Source: Endozoicomonas sp. 8E (GTDB lineage Bacteria > Pseudomonadota > Gammaproteobacteria > Pseudomonadales > Endozoicomonadaceae). Taken from it: a DNA stretch of 64,000 nt. Position numbers and translations under genes: made by a program. This document shows positions 17,244 through 27,131 of the stretch, piece after piece. The notes beneath the pieces are model-generated. The model ran no database searches. It was not told where the DNA came from and saw only the letters and a list, made by a program, of their open reading frames with translations. Location of the stretch: positions 4,409,697 to 4,473,696 of the forward strand of contig NZ_CP120717.1 in assembly GCF_032883915.1 (NCBI RefSeq), written 5' to 3'. Within the stretch, counting starts at the first letter, position 1; the number at the start of each line of letters is the position of its first letter.

Positions 17244-18230
17244 TCACTGCAACGATAAGGAGTTCAACCCGAGCACCTTAACCGCTGTCGAAGCAACCCC
17301 GGCACCAAAATCTCTCGCAAAACGCTCGAAAGGTGTCAAACGCAGGGAAAAGTCGACAATTTCTTCTTCACCAATCACTTCACGGGCCACATAACCCGCA
17401 CTACCCAGACCATCCAGCAAACCCAGCTTTACTGCCTGCTCACCTGTCCAGACCATACCGGAAAAGATATCTTTATTATCAGACAGACGATCACCACGCC
17501 CCTGCTTTACTACATTGATAAATTGATTATGGATGGTATCCAGAGACTGCTGCCAGCGCTGAGTTGCTTCCAGGTCTTCGGGCTGAAAGGGGTCATTGAA
17601 GGCTTTGAACTCACCTGCCGTATAGTTACGGCGGGTCACACCCAGCTTTTTCATAGCCCCGACAAAGCCAAAACCGGAAGAAATCACACCAATGGAACCG
17701 ACCAGACTGGCTTTATCTGCATAAATCTTATCTGCCGCCGCCGCCACATAGTAGCCACCAGAAGCACCAATATCCATGACTACTGCGTAGAGAGGAGTCT
17801 GAGGATACAGCCCCCTCAGTCGTCTGATCTCGTCATAGATATAGCCAGACTGAACCGGGCTGCCACCAGGGCTGTTGATACGAAGAATAACCCCCTTGGT
17901 ACCTTTATCTTCAAAAGCTGCACGCAACCCGGTAACCACCGAGTCGGCATTGACATCATCGGTTCCGATAACACCGTCCAACTCTACAAGGGCAGTATGG
18001 GATGCACTGGCTGGAGCACCGGAAAGATCTACATGCATGGCGTTATAGAAAACACCAACGGATACAAACAACCAGATAAAAGTCAGAAGCTTGAAGAAAA
18101 TCCCCCAGCGCCGTGCACGACGCTGCTCTTTCAAGGCACCCTGGGCCAAGTTCTCAACCAGCTTCCAGGCACGCCCTTCCTTATCACCTGACTGTTCATA
18201 GTCATCACTCTCATTCCATGAACTACTCAC
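17244..18230 (-). CDS. sppA: Signal peptide peptidase SppA, short type
   Basis: This is a membrane-bound serine protease that degrades leftover signal peptides. It has 328 residues, with one transmembrane span at about 45-64 (FFKLLTFIWLFVSVGVF) and then a periplasmic S49 domain. The catalytic dyad is probably S157 in DIGASGGYYV and K209 in TAGEFKAF; the 52-residue spacing matches the short SppA of Bacillus. It belongs to the conserved rluC-HAD-sppA run. In Pseudomonas maf follows; here about 8 kb of inserted genes lie between. Confidence 0.92.
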   Translation of the reverse strand: MSSSWNESDDYEQSGDKEGRAWKLVENLAQGALKEQRRARRWGIFFKLLTFIWLFVSVGVFYNAMHVDLSGAPASASHTALVELDGVIGTDDVNADSVVTGLRAAFEDKGTKGVILRINSPGGSPVQSGYIYDEIRRLRGLYPQTPLYAVVMDIGASGGYYVAAAADKIYADKASLVGSIGVISSGFGFVGAMKKLGVTRRNYTAGEFKAFNDPFQPEDLEATQRWQQSLDTIHNQFINVVKQGRGDRLSDNKDIFSGMVWTGEQAVKLGLLDGLGSAGYVAREVIGEEEIVDFSLRLTPFERFARDFGAGVASTAVKVLGLNSLSLQ

Positions 18231-18312
18231 TCAACTCACTCCTGTTATTTTCAACAAACTTCTCTGCTCCTTATTCGAACGGAGCACAAAAAAAGTTCTT
18301 TTTCTATGACTG

Positions 18313-18975
18313 TCAGTGTCTGCCCAGCCAATCAATCAATTCATCAAAAGAGTCCACCGTATGCACGGGATCATACTCTTTCAGCTTGCCTTCATCCTGA
18401 GCGCCATAAGTAACCGCCACACTATCCATACCGGCATTGGCAGCCATGGCCATATCAAACCCGGAATCTCCAACCATAAGCGCCTGATCTGCAGTTACAC
18501 CGAACCCAGCAAGCAACTGTTCAAGCATCATCGGATGAGGTTTGGAATGGGCATCATCGGCCGTCCGACTGGCCTCAAAATAGGACTGGTAACCGTTAGC
18601 GGTCATTGAGCGTTCCAGGCCCGCTCTTTTTTTACCCGTAGCCACCGCCATTTTGATCCTCGTACCTTTCAGATGCTCCAACCCCCGGGTAACCCCGGGG
18701 AAAGGACGGGATGGCTTCTGCTCCAGCTCAAGATGAAAGGACCGGTACGCTTCACGATAAGCGGCGACCTGCCCGTCATCCAGCTCAGGATAGAGTTTTG
18801 TAACCGCCTCCCCCAGGCTCAGTCCAATAATGCTTTTATAAGTCTCATTTGAAAGAACAGGCAACGCCATGCTCTTTGCCGCCTTGACCAGTGCGGTTAC
18901 GATATTGGGCACAGAATCAATTAAGGTTCCATCCCAGTCAAATACAACCAGTGAATACTCTTTTCTTTCCTTCAT
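18313..18975 (-). CDS. HAD-superfamily phosphatase, phosphoglycolate-phosphatase-like
   Basis: The protein has 220 residues. The nucleophile motif is FDWDGTLIDS (D13, D15), followed by motif II (VATGKKR) and the C-terminal MVGDSGFDMAMAANAG with VTYG. The cap position is of subfamily IA. The substrate is uncertain; phosphoglycolate or related small phosphates are typical for this branch. It lies between rluC and sppA, as the HAD gene does in Pseudomonas. Confidence 0.88.
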   Translation of the reverse strand: MKERKEYSLVVFDWDGTLIDSVPNIVTALVKAAKSMALPVLSNETYKSIIGLSLGEAVTKLYPELDDGQVAAYREAYRSFHLELEQKPSRPFPGVTRGLEHLKGTRIKMAVATGKKRAGLERSMTANGYQSYFEASRTADDAHSKPHPMMLEQLLAGFGVTADQALMVGDSGFDMAMAANAGMDSVAVTYGAQDEGKLKEYDPVHTVDSFDELIDWLGRH

Positions 18976-19050
18976 ACCTGATCAATCTTCTACTGCTTGT
19001 CCAGATGTCTGTAACGCGAGAAAAAACACGCCATCAATATCCAAAAAATA

Positions 19051-20034
19051 TTAATTCCTGATCGTCTCAAGGACCTCCTCAAGATCTTCCGGCAAAGGGG
19101 CATCAATTGTCAAAGACTGGCCATCCGGCAGAACCAGTTTAAGTTTGGCGGCATGAAGAAACAGCCGCTTCAACCCAAACTCCCTGAATCGTCTATTATC
19201 TTCATCCGGCGTGTATTTATCATCTCCAAGGATCGGGTACCCGGCGTGCAGACAATGCACCCTGATCTGGTGCGTTCTACCGGAAACCGGACTGGCCTCT
19301 ACCAGAGTGACCGCTTCATTGGCGCAACTGAATCTCTCAAGCACCTGATAAAGGGTTTTTGAACGCTTACCCTCTATGTCCACCGTCACCATCCGCTCTC
19401 CGGATCGAAGGGTATTTTTCAGCAAAGGGGCATTCACAAGAACTTTCCTGCTCGGCCAACGTCCCAGGACGAGGGCGTTGTAGATTTTACTGATTTTATC
19501 TTCCTTCAGCTGAACATGAAGATAACGAAGCATGCTTCGCTTTTTGGCAATCATCAGGCAGCCCGAAGTATCCCGGTCCAAACGATGCACCAGTTCCAAA
19601 CTTCGATCCTGTGGGCGGATGTTTCTCAGAGTCTCGATAACGCCATAGGAGATACCACTGCCACCATGAACAGCAATACCGGCTGGTTTATTGATGATAA
19701 TCAGAGATTTGTCTTCATAGAGGATGGCGTCTTCCAGCTTCTGGATAATAACAGCCCCAGGCGTTGCCATGGGAGCCTTTTCAGAAATTCTGACAGGAGG
19801 AACCCTTAACAGATCCCCATCCTGAAGCCGGTAATCTGCAGTTACACGCTTTTTGTTTACTCGTACTTCACCTTTACGGATGATTCTGTAAACCCGGGTT
19901 TTGGGCACACCTTTGAGAATCCGTACCAGATAATTATCGACCCGTTGCCCGGCATCTTCGCTGTCAATATTGATCATTTTTACCGCTTGGCGGGATTCTC
20001 CGGCTTGCCGGGAGTCGTTCTGATGTTTATCCAT
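19051..20034 (-). CDS. rluC: 23S rRNA pseudouridine synthase RluC
   Basis: RluC modifies three uridines in 23S rRNA (955, 2504 and 2580 in E. coli numbering). The protein has 327 residues. It has an N-terminal S4 RNA-binding domain (about 28-90; RVDNYLVRILKGVPKTRVYR) and a catalytic domain with D153 in VHRLDRDTSGCLM. The first 19 residues are unconserved, and the methionine at position 20 is an alternative start. It is divergent from rne, as in many gammaproteobacteria. Confidence 0.92.
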   Translation of the reverse strand: MDKHQNDSRQAGESRQAVKMINIDSEDAGQRVDNYLVRILKGVPKTRVYRIIRKGEVRVNKKRVTADYRLQDGDLLRVPPVRISEKAPMATPGAVIIQKLEDAILYEDKSLIIINKPAGIAVHGGSGISYGVIETLRNIRPQDRSLELVHRLDRDTSGCLMIAKKRSMLRYLHVQLKEDKISKIYNALVLGRWPSRKVLVNAPLLKNTLRSGERMVTVDIEGKRSKTLYQVLERFSCANEAVTLVEASPVSGRTHQIRVHCLHAGYPILGDDKYTPDEDNRRFREFGLKRLFLHAAKLKLVLPDGQSLTIDAPLPEDLEEVLETIRN

Positions 20035-20605
20035 TGCGCTATAGTATCAGCTTTCCGTCATTTGAAGCACTTACTGATTACTGGTATAGTTGTTGCACTG
20101 CCTTATGCGTATATGAATAGGCAGTTCGATTTACGAATCCTGAGAGCGGCCGACAGCGGAACTGGCAAATAGGAAAGAGCCATAAAGCCACTTGAACCAG
20201 AGCCGATGACACTCAGGACAGATGAAACACCATCACGGCCCAGCCGTGTAAGATAAACAGCGCTACTCTCTGTCAAGCAGTGCACCCCCGGATTCCGGGC
20301 GTGAGGAGAACTCCGGGAAAAATGACATTATAATCGGCCTACTTTTTTATCGAGCCAATCGCTATCGATAAACGCCGAAAAATTCCCGGTTAAACTGAAT
20401 TCCCCGCCCAGGGTGACCCGTCTGGATTAAGACCTGGTCACCGGTTTGATGCTAAATAGTTACAAAGCTGGTTAAAGAAGTACTGGGAAGTAACCCTGAT
20501 AGCACAGATTATAAACCGGCAGTTCCGCATCAGTGACGGACCGGAAGACAAGAAAACGGGCAGTGCCGGCTTGAGAGGATAGCCTCTGAATGTATTCGGT
20601 ACTCT
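20035..20605 (+). promoter_or_regulatory. Divergent rluC-rne region and likely long rne leader
   Basis: This 570-base gap has no credible gene. RNase E genes commonly have a long 5' leader through which the enzyme regulates itself, and this gap has several possible hairpins. GGTGACC (20412-20418) pairs with GGTCACC (20436-20442). CCGG near 20517 can pair with the ACCGG near 20540. A small AGAGG/CCTCT hairpin (20574-20587) lies just ahead of the start codon. A weak promoter resembling TTGTTG-16-TATGAA lies near 20090-20115. The structures are by eye only. Confidence 0.4.
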
Positions 20606-23557
20606 ATGAAGAGAATGTTAATCAACGCAACTCAGTCTGAAGAGTTGCGCGTTGCGCTGGTTGATGGCCAGCGCCTTTACGACCTGGATATCGAGTCCGG
20701 CGCTCGTAAACAGAAAAAAGCCAACATCTACAAAGGAAAAATCACCCGGGTTGAACCCAGCCTGGAAGCGGCTTTTGTCGATTTTGGCGCTGAGCGTCAC
20801 GGATTCCTCCCCCTGAAGGAGATCTCCAGAGAATACTTTAGCTCCCCTCACCAGGGTGGTCGTCCCAACATCAGGGACGTTATCAAAGAGGGGCAGGAAG
20901 TCATTGTTCAGGTAGACAAAGAAGAGCGTGGCAATAAAGGCGCTGCTCTTACGACGCTGGTCAGTCTGGCCGGTCGTTATCTGGTTCTGATGCCCAACAA
21001 CCCAAGAGCCGGCGGCATTTCGCGTCGCATCGAAGGTAATGAACGGGCTGAACTCCGTGAAATCCTGAGCAACCTCAAGATCCCTTCCGAAATGGGTGTT
21101 ATTGTCCGCACAGCAGGTCTCGGTTGTTCCGGGGAAGAGCTGCAGTGGGACCTCGATTACCTGCTTCAACTCTGGAGTTCCATCAAGGATGCGGCGCAAA
21201 AACCTGCACCCATGCTGATTTATCAGGAAAGCAACGTTATTATCCGAGCAATCCGGGACTATCTGCGTCAGGACATTGGCGAAGTTCTGATCGACAAATC
21301 CAGCGTATTTGATGAAGCTGTGGACTTCATCACGCAGGTTATGCCCCAGTACCAGCACAAGGTCAAGCTATACAAAGACAGCATCCCGCTGTTCAACCGC
21401 TTTCAGATCGAATCTCAGATTGAAACAGCTTTTCAGCGTGAAGTTAAGCTGCCTTCCGGTGGTTCTATTGTCATTGACCCCACTGAAGCCCTGGTTTCCA
21501 TAGATATTAACTCTGCCCGGGCAACCCGTGGTGGCGATATTGAAGAAACGGCACTCAACACCAACCTGGAAGCGGCCGATGAAATCGCCCGTCAGCTCAG
21601 ACTCCGTGATATCGGCGGGCTGATCGTGATCGACTTCATCGACATGAGTCACAACCGCAATCAGCGTGAAGTCGAGAATCGCATTCGTCAGGCACTCTCC
21701 ATGGATCGCGCACGCGTGCAGACTGGACGCATTTCTCTTTTCGGACTGCTGGAAATGTCTCGTCAGCGTCTGCGCCCGTCACTGGGTGAAACCAGCGGTG
21801 TGGTCTGCCCAAGATGCTCCGGCCAGGGCACTATACGTGATATTGAATCCCTGGCCCTGTCTATACTGCGCCTGATGGAAGAAGAAGCTCTCAAAGACAA
21901 GACTTCTGAAATCCGTGCCCAGGTGCCGGTCGCTGTTGCTGCCTTCCTGTTGAATGAGAAACGCCAGACCATCGCCAAGATTGAGAAGCGTCACAAGATT
22001 CGCATTGTTGCGATTCCCAACCCCAACCTGGAAACACCCCATTACGACGTCCAGCGTCTGAGAGATGATCACGTTCTGGAAGGCTCCGAGAGCAGCTACG
22101 AAATCATCACTGCCGAAGAGCCACAGGAAGAAAAAGTGACCGCTTCACAGACCAGGGCAACTCCACGTCAGGAAGCGGCGGTTAAGAACGTAGCTCCATC
22201 ACAACCCGCGCCCGCTCTAGCTGAAAAACAAGGTCTGCTGAAGTCTTTTGTCAGAGCAATTGGTGGTCTTTTTACGGCCGAAGAAACCTTACAAAAACCT
22301 GCCCAGACTGAAACCCAAAAGCCTGCTCGTCAGCAGCGCCAGCCAAGAGATCGCAATAATCAACAGCGCGACTCTCAGCAGCGAGATCATCGTGGCCAGC
22401 GCCAACAACGCAACAAGCCACCGCACCGCAAAGAGCAGCCTGATGATCGTCAGGCTCGAAATGATCGCCGTCGCGGTAGTCGCCAACAGGACGAGAGAAG
22501 AGACGACACGCCCCGTCAGGAACGCGTTGCTCGCCAACAGCCGGAGGAGCGTAGCTCTCGTCGCCAGCAGCAGGAAAGAAGAGACCGCCGTGAGCCTTTA
22601 GCAGAACGGAAACATCAGGACCAGACCATTTCCGAGCAGCAGGAAGATAACCGCCGCCGTCGTCGTCCCGGCTCTGCACATCGCAGAAGAAACAATCGCC
22701 CCTCCCAGAGAGATCGTAACCAACTGGAACAACCTGTACTACCATCTCTGTCTCAGCCTGAAGAAGGGAAGACGGAAGCGCCAGCGCAACCTGCTGCCAC
22801 CAGAGCGCGTGAGGCTATAAAAGAGCCTGTAGAACAGACCTCTCAAAAACAGAGTGCTAAACCGGCTCCCGAGCTGGACGTAAGAGACTCTCAGGAATTA
22901 AAAGCCCCACTGGAAGCTCCGGCTGAAAAGACGGCTGCCAGAGAATCTGAACAGAAAGCATCCCACCAGTCAGAAAAGGTCGATGTTATTGCCGAAGCGC
23001 CAACAACCAGGCAGGCTGAGGAAGCCGTCAGCAAGGCAGCTCCTGCCAATGAGCAGAAGCCTCAGGCTGAAGATACCCGACCTGCTAACCAGCCAGTTGC
23101 TGAGGCACCTGAAACTGCAGCACCTCGCATGACTGAAATGGCCAAGGCAGTCGCTGCCAGCAGCCACAGGGAAGCAGCCCCTCTCCAGAAGCCAAATGTT
23201 CCGGTTCAACAAAGCGTTGAACCCACAGTCGCAAAAGCAGAAGAACCTGCCAAGCCCGCAACTCCAGCAATTGAGAGCAGCAGGGAAACCGCTCCGGCAC
23301 CGGTTGCTGAAGCAGCACCTCAACAGCAGGAAGCACGCAAAGCTGCCGAACCCGAAGCTGCAGCCGAGCCAACATCAAATGTTGTTGAGTTCAGCAAGAA
23401 AGAAGAACCTGCCCCCCGCCGCAGACGCAGCAGGGCTCACAACGACCCTCGCATGAAGCGTCGTCAGGAGCAACAGCAGGCTTCAACAGCCCAGCAGCCC
23501 GAAAGCAAGCCATCTGAAGATGAGCAACCTGCTGTCTCTGCATCACAGGAAAATTAA
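20606..23557 (+). CDS. rne: Ribonuclease E
   Basis: RNase E is the main single-strand endoribonuclease and degradosome scaffold. The protein has 983 residues. The N-terminal catalytic half begins [17 protein letters not shown], has an S1 domain with [19 protein letters not shown], the 5' sensor and DNase-like regions, and the zinc link CPRCSGQG near 400. The C-terminal half (about 500-983) is a low-complexity tail: an arginine/glutamine-rich RNA-binding stretch, then alanine/glutamate/proline-rich sequence. It ends with an arginine-rich segment ([17 protein letters not shown]) that resembles the C-terminal motif of Pseudomonas-type RNase E. Weak membrane-targeting helix [12 protein letters not shown] lies near 550. 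Confidence 0.97.
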   Translation: MKRMLINATQSEELRVALVDGQRLYDLDIESGARKQKKANIYKGKITRVEPSLEAAFVDFGAERHGFLPLKEISREYFSSPHQGGRPNIRDVIKEGQEVIVQVDKEERGNKGAALTTLVSLAGRYLVLMPNNPRAGGISRRIEGNERAELREILSNLKIPSEMGVIVRTAGLGCSGEELQWDLDYLLQLWSSIKDAAQKPAPMLIYQESNVIIRAIRDYLRQDIGEVLIDKSSVFDEAVDFITQVMPQYQHKVKLYKDSIPLFNRFQIESQIETAFQREVKLPSGGSIVIDPTEALVSIDINSARATRGGDIEETALNTNLEAADEIARQLRLRDIGGLIVIDFIDMSHNRNQREVENRIRQALSMDRARVQTGRISLFGLLEMSRQRLRPSLGETSGVVCPRCSGQGTIRDIESLALSILRLMEEEALKDKTSEIRAQVPVAVAAFLLNEKRQTIAKIEKRHKIRIVAIPNPNLETPHYDVQRLRDDHVLEGSESSYEIITAEEPQEEKVTASQTRATPRQEAAVKNVAPSQPAPALAEKQGLLKSFVRAIGGLFTAEETLQKPAQTETQKPARQQRQPRDRNNQQRDSQQRDHRGQRQQRNKPPHRKEQPDDRQARNDRRRGSRQQDERRDDTPRQERVARQQPEERSSRRQQQERRDRREPLAERKHQDQTISEQQEDNRRRRRPGSAHRRRNNRPSQRDRNQLEQPVLPSLSQPEEGKTEAPAQPAATRAREAIKEPVEQTSQKQSAKPAPELDVRDSQELKAPLEAPAEKTAARESEQKASHQSEKVDVIAEAPTTRQAEEAVSKAAPANEQKPQAEDTRPANQPVAEAPETAAPRMTEMAKAVAASSHREAAPLQKPNVPVQQSVEPTVAKAEEPAKPATPAIESSRETAPAPVAEAAPQQQEARKAAEPEAAAEPTSNVVEFSKKEEPAPRRRRSRAHNDPRMKRRQEQQQASTAQQPESKPSEDEQPAVSASQEN

Positions 23558-23651
23558 TCATCAAGCCCGGTGAACTATCATCGGGCTGTTATGACTCCAG
23601 TGATGAGAGTTCATCATTTCACGCTGTCATGTTGCAATGACGCCCATAGAA

Positions 23652-23680
23652 AAAGGAGAGGCAATGCCTCTCCTTTCTTG
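23652..23680 (+). terminator. Intrinsic terminator after rne
   Basis: An 11-base perfect stem, AAAGGAGAGGC (23652-23662) with GCCTCTCCTTT (23666-23676), has a three-base loop and is followed by a T-rich run. A second short stem, AGCCCG/CGGGCT, lies closer to the stop codon at about 23565-23590. Confidence 0.75.
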
Positions 23681-23854
23681 TCTTAAAACTCATATCTTCA
23701 TGCTTATTACGGGAGTTGGAAAACACGATTGACGTTGCAACTCCGATTACATCGTTACCGCTTTCAATAACCACAAAAAATACAGAGGATCAGGGAACTA
23801 AAAGAGATAACGCAAGTCAAATAAATATAAGCCAAGCAAACAGGAGTAAATATC

Positions 23855-24220
23855 ATGAACGGAATCACAACCCCTTCTGACCAATATTACTGGCCCGCTA
23901 CTGAATATATGCAAGAGGACGAATGTGCTATTTGTTATTTTAGTTTTGCAGAAAAAGAAGTATCGGTTACCAAATGCGCCCACAATTTTCACACATCCTG
24001 TCTGGAAACCTGGCTAGAGCATGGAGATGTATGTGCTATGTGTAGGACTCCCCTCAAGGATAGGACTACCCGGCAAGAGGACCCATTTGTTCATATATTG
24101 ACAGAAGCTGATAACTTCACACCTATCCTGCACCTGATGGACCCTGACCACAATGACTTGCATTTTTTAAATTTGTTGATTGAAGCTCGCGTCAGCTTAA
24201 GAAATGGCGATAGCATTTAA
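23855..24220 (+). CDS. RING-H2 zinc-finger protein, eukaryote-like
   Basis: The protein has 121 residues with a full RING-H2 finger at 24-63. C24, C27, C41, H43, H46, C49, C60 and C63 give the pattern C-x2-C-x13-C-x-H-x2-H-x2-C-x10-C-x2-C. The E2-contact positions of eukaryotic RING ubiquitin ligases are also kept: isoleucine I26, tryptophan W53 in SCLETWLEHGD, and the linchpin arginine R64 just after the last cysteine. The C-terminal 55 residues have no recognised fold and there is no signal peptide. The start follows AGGAG with an 8-base spacer. A secreted ubiquitin ligase acting in a eukaryotic host is the natural inference. It stands alone between rne and glpR. Confidence 0.85.
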   Translation: MNGITTPSDQYYWPATEYMQEDECAICYFSFAEKEVSVTKCAHNFHTSCLETWLEHGDVCAMCRTPLKDRTTRQEDPFVHILTEADNFTPILHLMDPDHNDLHFLNLLIEARVSLRNGDSI

Positions 24221-24414
24221 ACCAACGGACTTTACTCGTTGAGATAAGAGCCTGCTTCTCTTTGCCTGAAAGCCCACCGGATTCTGGCTAGTGTATGGCT
24301 GAAAGTCCTTAGACAGATGAAGGTTGAATCTTGTATGGCTATAAGGGCGATTTGGTGCTCTTTAACCATTAACCTTTTTTGAAAAAAACACTTTTTATGC
24401 GCAACAATGATCCG

Positions 24415-25209
24415 TTATTCGCAAATTACCATCTCTATCGCCGAATTTGCCATAACCTCTTTAAGCGGCTCAGGTGGCTCAACATCCGTGAACAAGACAT
24501 CAATCTGCTCAAGATGACCGAGCCTGACCATAGCACTACGACCATATTTACTGTGATCCGCCGCCAGGAAACAGTGTTTGGCATTACCAATCATGGCCTG
24601 TGCGACCCTGACCTCGTGATAGTCGAAGTCCATCAGGGCACCGTCCATATCGATGCCACTGATCCCCATGACGGCATAATCCACTCTGAATTGTTCAATA
24701 AAATCCCGGGTTGCCTGACCGACAATACCGCCATCACGATTACGGACTTCACCACCTGCAATGACAACGGTAAAGTCCTCGCGCTGCAGCAAAATTGACG
24801 CCACATGAAGGTTATTGGTAACGACTCTTAACGCCTTGTGATTCAACAACGCCCTGGCAACGGCTTCAGTTGAAGTACCGATATTGATAAACAGAGATGC
24901 ACCATCGGGGATTCTTTTTACCAGCTCGGCAGCAATACAATCCTTTTCTTCACTCAGGCTCATCTTGCGCTCTGAATAAGCTGTGTTGACTGTACTACTG
25001 GACGGCATACCTGCACCACCGTGATGCCTGGAGATCAGGTTCTTTTTGTCCAGCTCATTCAAATCTCTGCGAATCGTCTGGGCAGCCACTTTAAAGTGTT
25101 GCACCAATTCATCGGTCGTCATAAAGCCATGCTGACGAATCAAATCAACAATTAATTCCTGACGATGGGTCTGAGGTATAGAAGATACAGCGGCTGTCTT
25201 GGCAGTCAT
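24415..25209 (-). CDS. glpR: Glycerol-3-phosphate regulon repressor GlpR (DeoR family)
   Basis: The N-terminal DeoR helix-turn-helix is seen at TTDELVQHFKVAAQTIRRDL, followed by NLISRHHGGA. The effector domain has FINIGTSTEAVA, VTNNLHVA, VIAGGEVRNRDGGIVGQAT, and GISGIDMDGALMDFDYHEV, which match E. coli GlpR closely. GlpR represses glycerol uptake and catabolism genes until glycerol-3-phosphate binds. I chose the ATG at 25209 (264 residues); a TTG at 25275 would add 22 unconserved residues. No glpK or glpD is adjacent, but a GlpF-like channel gene is elsewhere in the window. Confidence 0.87.
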   Translation of the reverse strand: MTAKTAAVSSIPQTHRQELIVDLIRQHGFMTTDELVQHFKVAAQTIRRDLNELDKKNLISRHHGGAGMPSSSTVNTAYSERKMSLSEEKDCIAAELVKRIPDGASLFINIGTSTEAVARALLNHKALRVVTNNLHVASILLQREDFTVVIAGGEVRNRDGGIVGQATRDFIEQFRVDYAVMGISGIDMDGALMDFDYHEVRVAQAMIGNAKHCFLAADHSKYGRSAMVRLGHLEQIDVLFTDVEPPEPLKEVMANSAIEMVICE

Positions 25210-25340
25210 CCGAAAACTCTTGTCAGCTAAAACACCCTGCAACAGAGTGTCAATCCATGGAGATATTCCAATCAATCCCTTCAGGATACCAATTTCAAAT
25301 GCTCGTGGCGAAGAAAATTCGAAGGTCTCCAGTGGTGTAA

Positions 25341-25507
25341 CTAGCAGCCTGTCGGACTTGAGCGTCCGTAGCGAGGATTGCGAGAAATTGAGGATAAGAA
25401 TTTCTGATTCCGAGGAGAATAGCGAGCTATTTGACGAGGGAGCAGGAATTTTTAGACCAATTTATCGCAACCGCAGTAGGACAGTCTTAAGTCCGACAGG
25501 CTGCTAG
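25341..25507. repeat. CTAG-ended palindromic mini-element, copy A (167 bp)
   Basis: The element begins CTAGCAGCCTGTCGGACTTG and ends with the near-perfect reverse complement AAGTCCGACAGGCTGCTAG. The inside has conserved blocks such as CGTAGCGAGGATTGC, AATTGAGGAT, GAGAATAGCGAGCTATTTG and TTTTTAGACCAATTTAT. A copy of the same length lies at 39835-40001 and a diverged one at 35955-36168. The right end supplies the stop codon of the neighbouring L,D-transpeptidase gene. There is no coding capacity. Confidence 0.85.
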
Positions 25508-26961
25508 AGTCCGGACAGCAACGCATCATCCAGATTGTAGATATCCTGCCTGAAGCGGACACGACCACGACTGTCTGGCCAGGCGGTGAAGTAAACAAAA
25601 TAAAGTGGAACAGGCTTTCTGAGTTTTAACTTGCCGGTCTCCGAAGTGGCTTGCAGAGTCCTTACTTCATTTTCCATTCCCTGGCTTTTAAGAATATTGC
25701 CAATTAAATGTTCAATATTTTCAACCCGGGTGCAACCGGAACTGAAGGCTCTGACAGATTGCTTGAAAAGATCCGGCTTGTCAGTATCATGCAGGTAAAT
25801 ACTGTAGGCATTGGGAGAGTCCAGCTTATATTTGCCCAGTGGATTCACCTTCCCCGGCTTCTGCTCCAGACGATAGGGAAAGACTCTGCGATTGTATTTT
25901 TTCCAGTTAATCGTGTCAGGATCCAGCTCTCTTGCAGTTGACTTCCAACTCTCATACACGGAAAAACCCTCACGTTTCAGGAATGCAGGATCTTTCTGAG
26001 CCCTCTTCAATATCGAAGTCGAGGAAATAGAGGTAGGTACCCGCCAGTATGGATTGACTGTAATACTCTCTATACTTTCCTGAAAAATCGGAGTCTGCCG
26101 AGAAGGCTTACCAACAATGGCGCGATAAAGCCTCTGTTTTCTTTGACTCGTCACCCAGGCCACATTAAAACCGGCAATATCCACCAGCACATGAGGATAA
26201 GGCAATGATCTGGGCATCCACCTCATTCGCTCCATATTCACCTTCAGGACTTTGATTCTCTGAAGGGTTAATGCAACCAGAGCCTGACGAGTGCGCTCGC
26301 CTACATATCCGTCTGCACGAATACGATACTGCTTCTGTAATGTCTTGACCACTGACATGTGGGATCGACTGTAATACCCTGTCGGCAGACGATCAGCCAG
26401 ATCCAGATCAAATAACCATTGGTTCAGAATCAAGACGGAAGGATGCCGATCGCCTTCTTGCAGCACCATACTCGACGGAAAGTGATCAACAGCTGTCTCC
26501 AGATAGGAATAAAACCGTTGTAGTGCTCTCATGAACAACTCATATTGCGGCAGCCTGGGCTCAATCATATCAAGCGAGTTGGAGTCCATATGCTCTTGCA
26601 ATACAGGCAAAGTAGCTGTGTCTGCAATTCTCCACCCAGGCTGATAAACCCTTCTGTCCAGTCGCCCGGTATCCAGATAAGCCGCAAATTCGTAAGCGAC
26701 TTTTCGAACATTCTGCTCGGAGGGATCAATCGCCAGCTGCAACCACTGACTCTGAGGAAATTCAATACCATGCTGGGGCGCTGTCGACATCCAGCTGATC
26801 AACTGCTCACTGGAAGCAGCTTGTGAATACCCTTCATTCTTGATTCGGATATCAGGCTCAGAAGATGCTGAAGGGACTGATAACCAGTCCTCGGCGGACA
26901 CGGCTGTAGCCAATAGGTTAACAAAAAGGTATGGCAACACTAACGATAGAAAACCACGCAT
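25504..26961 (-). CDS. L,D-transpeptidase, LdtD/YcbB-like
   Basis: The enzyme makes 3-3 peptidoglycan crosslinks in the periplasm. The 485-residue protein has a signal peptide (cleavage after VSA at about 23), an N-terminal region, a peptidoglycan-binding domain at about 170-230 (VVKTLQKQYRIRADGYVGERT), and a YkuD catalytic domain. The active site has H391 in IYLHDTDKP and C410 in SSGCTRVEN. The size and layout match LdtD (YcbB) rather than the short Ldt enzymes. The stop codon lies in the terminal CTAG of a mobile mini-element, so the original C-terminus may have been slightly different. Confidence 0.87.
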   Translation of the reverse strand: MRGFLSLVLPYLFVNLLATAVSAEDWLSVPSASSEPDIRIKNEGYSQAASSEQLISWMSTAPQHGIEFPQSQWLQLAIDPSEQNVRKVAYEFAAYLDTGRLDRRVYQPGWRIADTATLPVLQEHMDSNSLDMIEPRLPQYELFMRALQRFYSYLETAVDHFPSSMVLQEGDRHPSVLILNQWLFDLDLADRLPTGYYSRSHMSVVKTLQKQYRIRADGYVGERTRQALVALTLQRIKVLKVNMERMRWMPRSLPYPHVLVDIAGFNVAWVTSQRKQRLYRAIVGKPSRQTPIFQESIESITVNPYWRVPTSISSTSILKRAQKDPAFLKREGFSVYESWKSTARELDPDTINWKKYNRRVFPYRLEQKPGKVNPLGKYKLDSPNAYSIYLHDTDKPDLFKQSVRAFSSGCTRVENIEHLIGNILKSQGMENEVRTLQATSETGKLKLRKPVPLYFVYFTAWPDSRGRVRFRQDIYNLDDALLSGL

Positions 26962-27131
26962 GAAAGCTCCATTTACAGTGCAAGCCTCACTGCATCAAAG
27001 GCTTTCATCGAACAGAAAACATCTCGTACTTTTTTAAGAGTAGACAGCCTGAAAAATGGGTTTTTCTTTATCATCAGAAGGGAAAGGGAATGCCAGAAAA
27101 CTGGCACTCGCTATTGGAAGAGCTAAAGGAA

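Noticed and set aside
17073..17258. A 61-codon frame after the WD40 remnant, with GGAGGG just before its ATG
   Set aside because: It reads straight through the terminator hairpin and into the 3' end of sppA. The ribosome-like sequence is too close to the ATG, so I treat it as chance.
20618..21358. A 246-codon open frame antisense to rne
   Set aside because: It mirrors the strong codon structure of rne, has no ribosome site and no recognisable motifs. The rne frame is certain.
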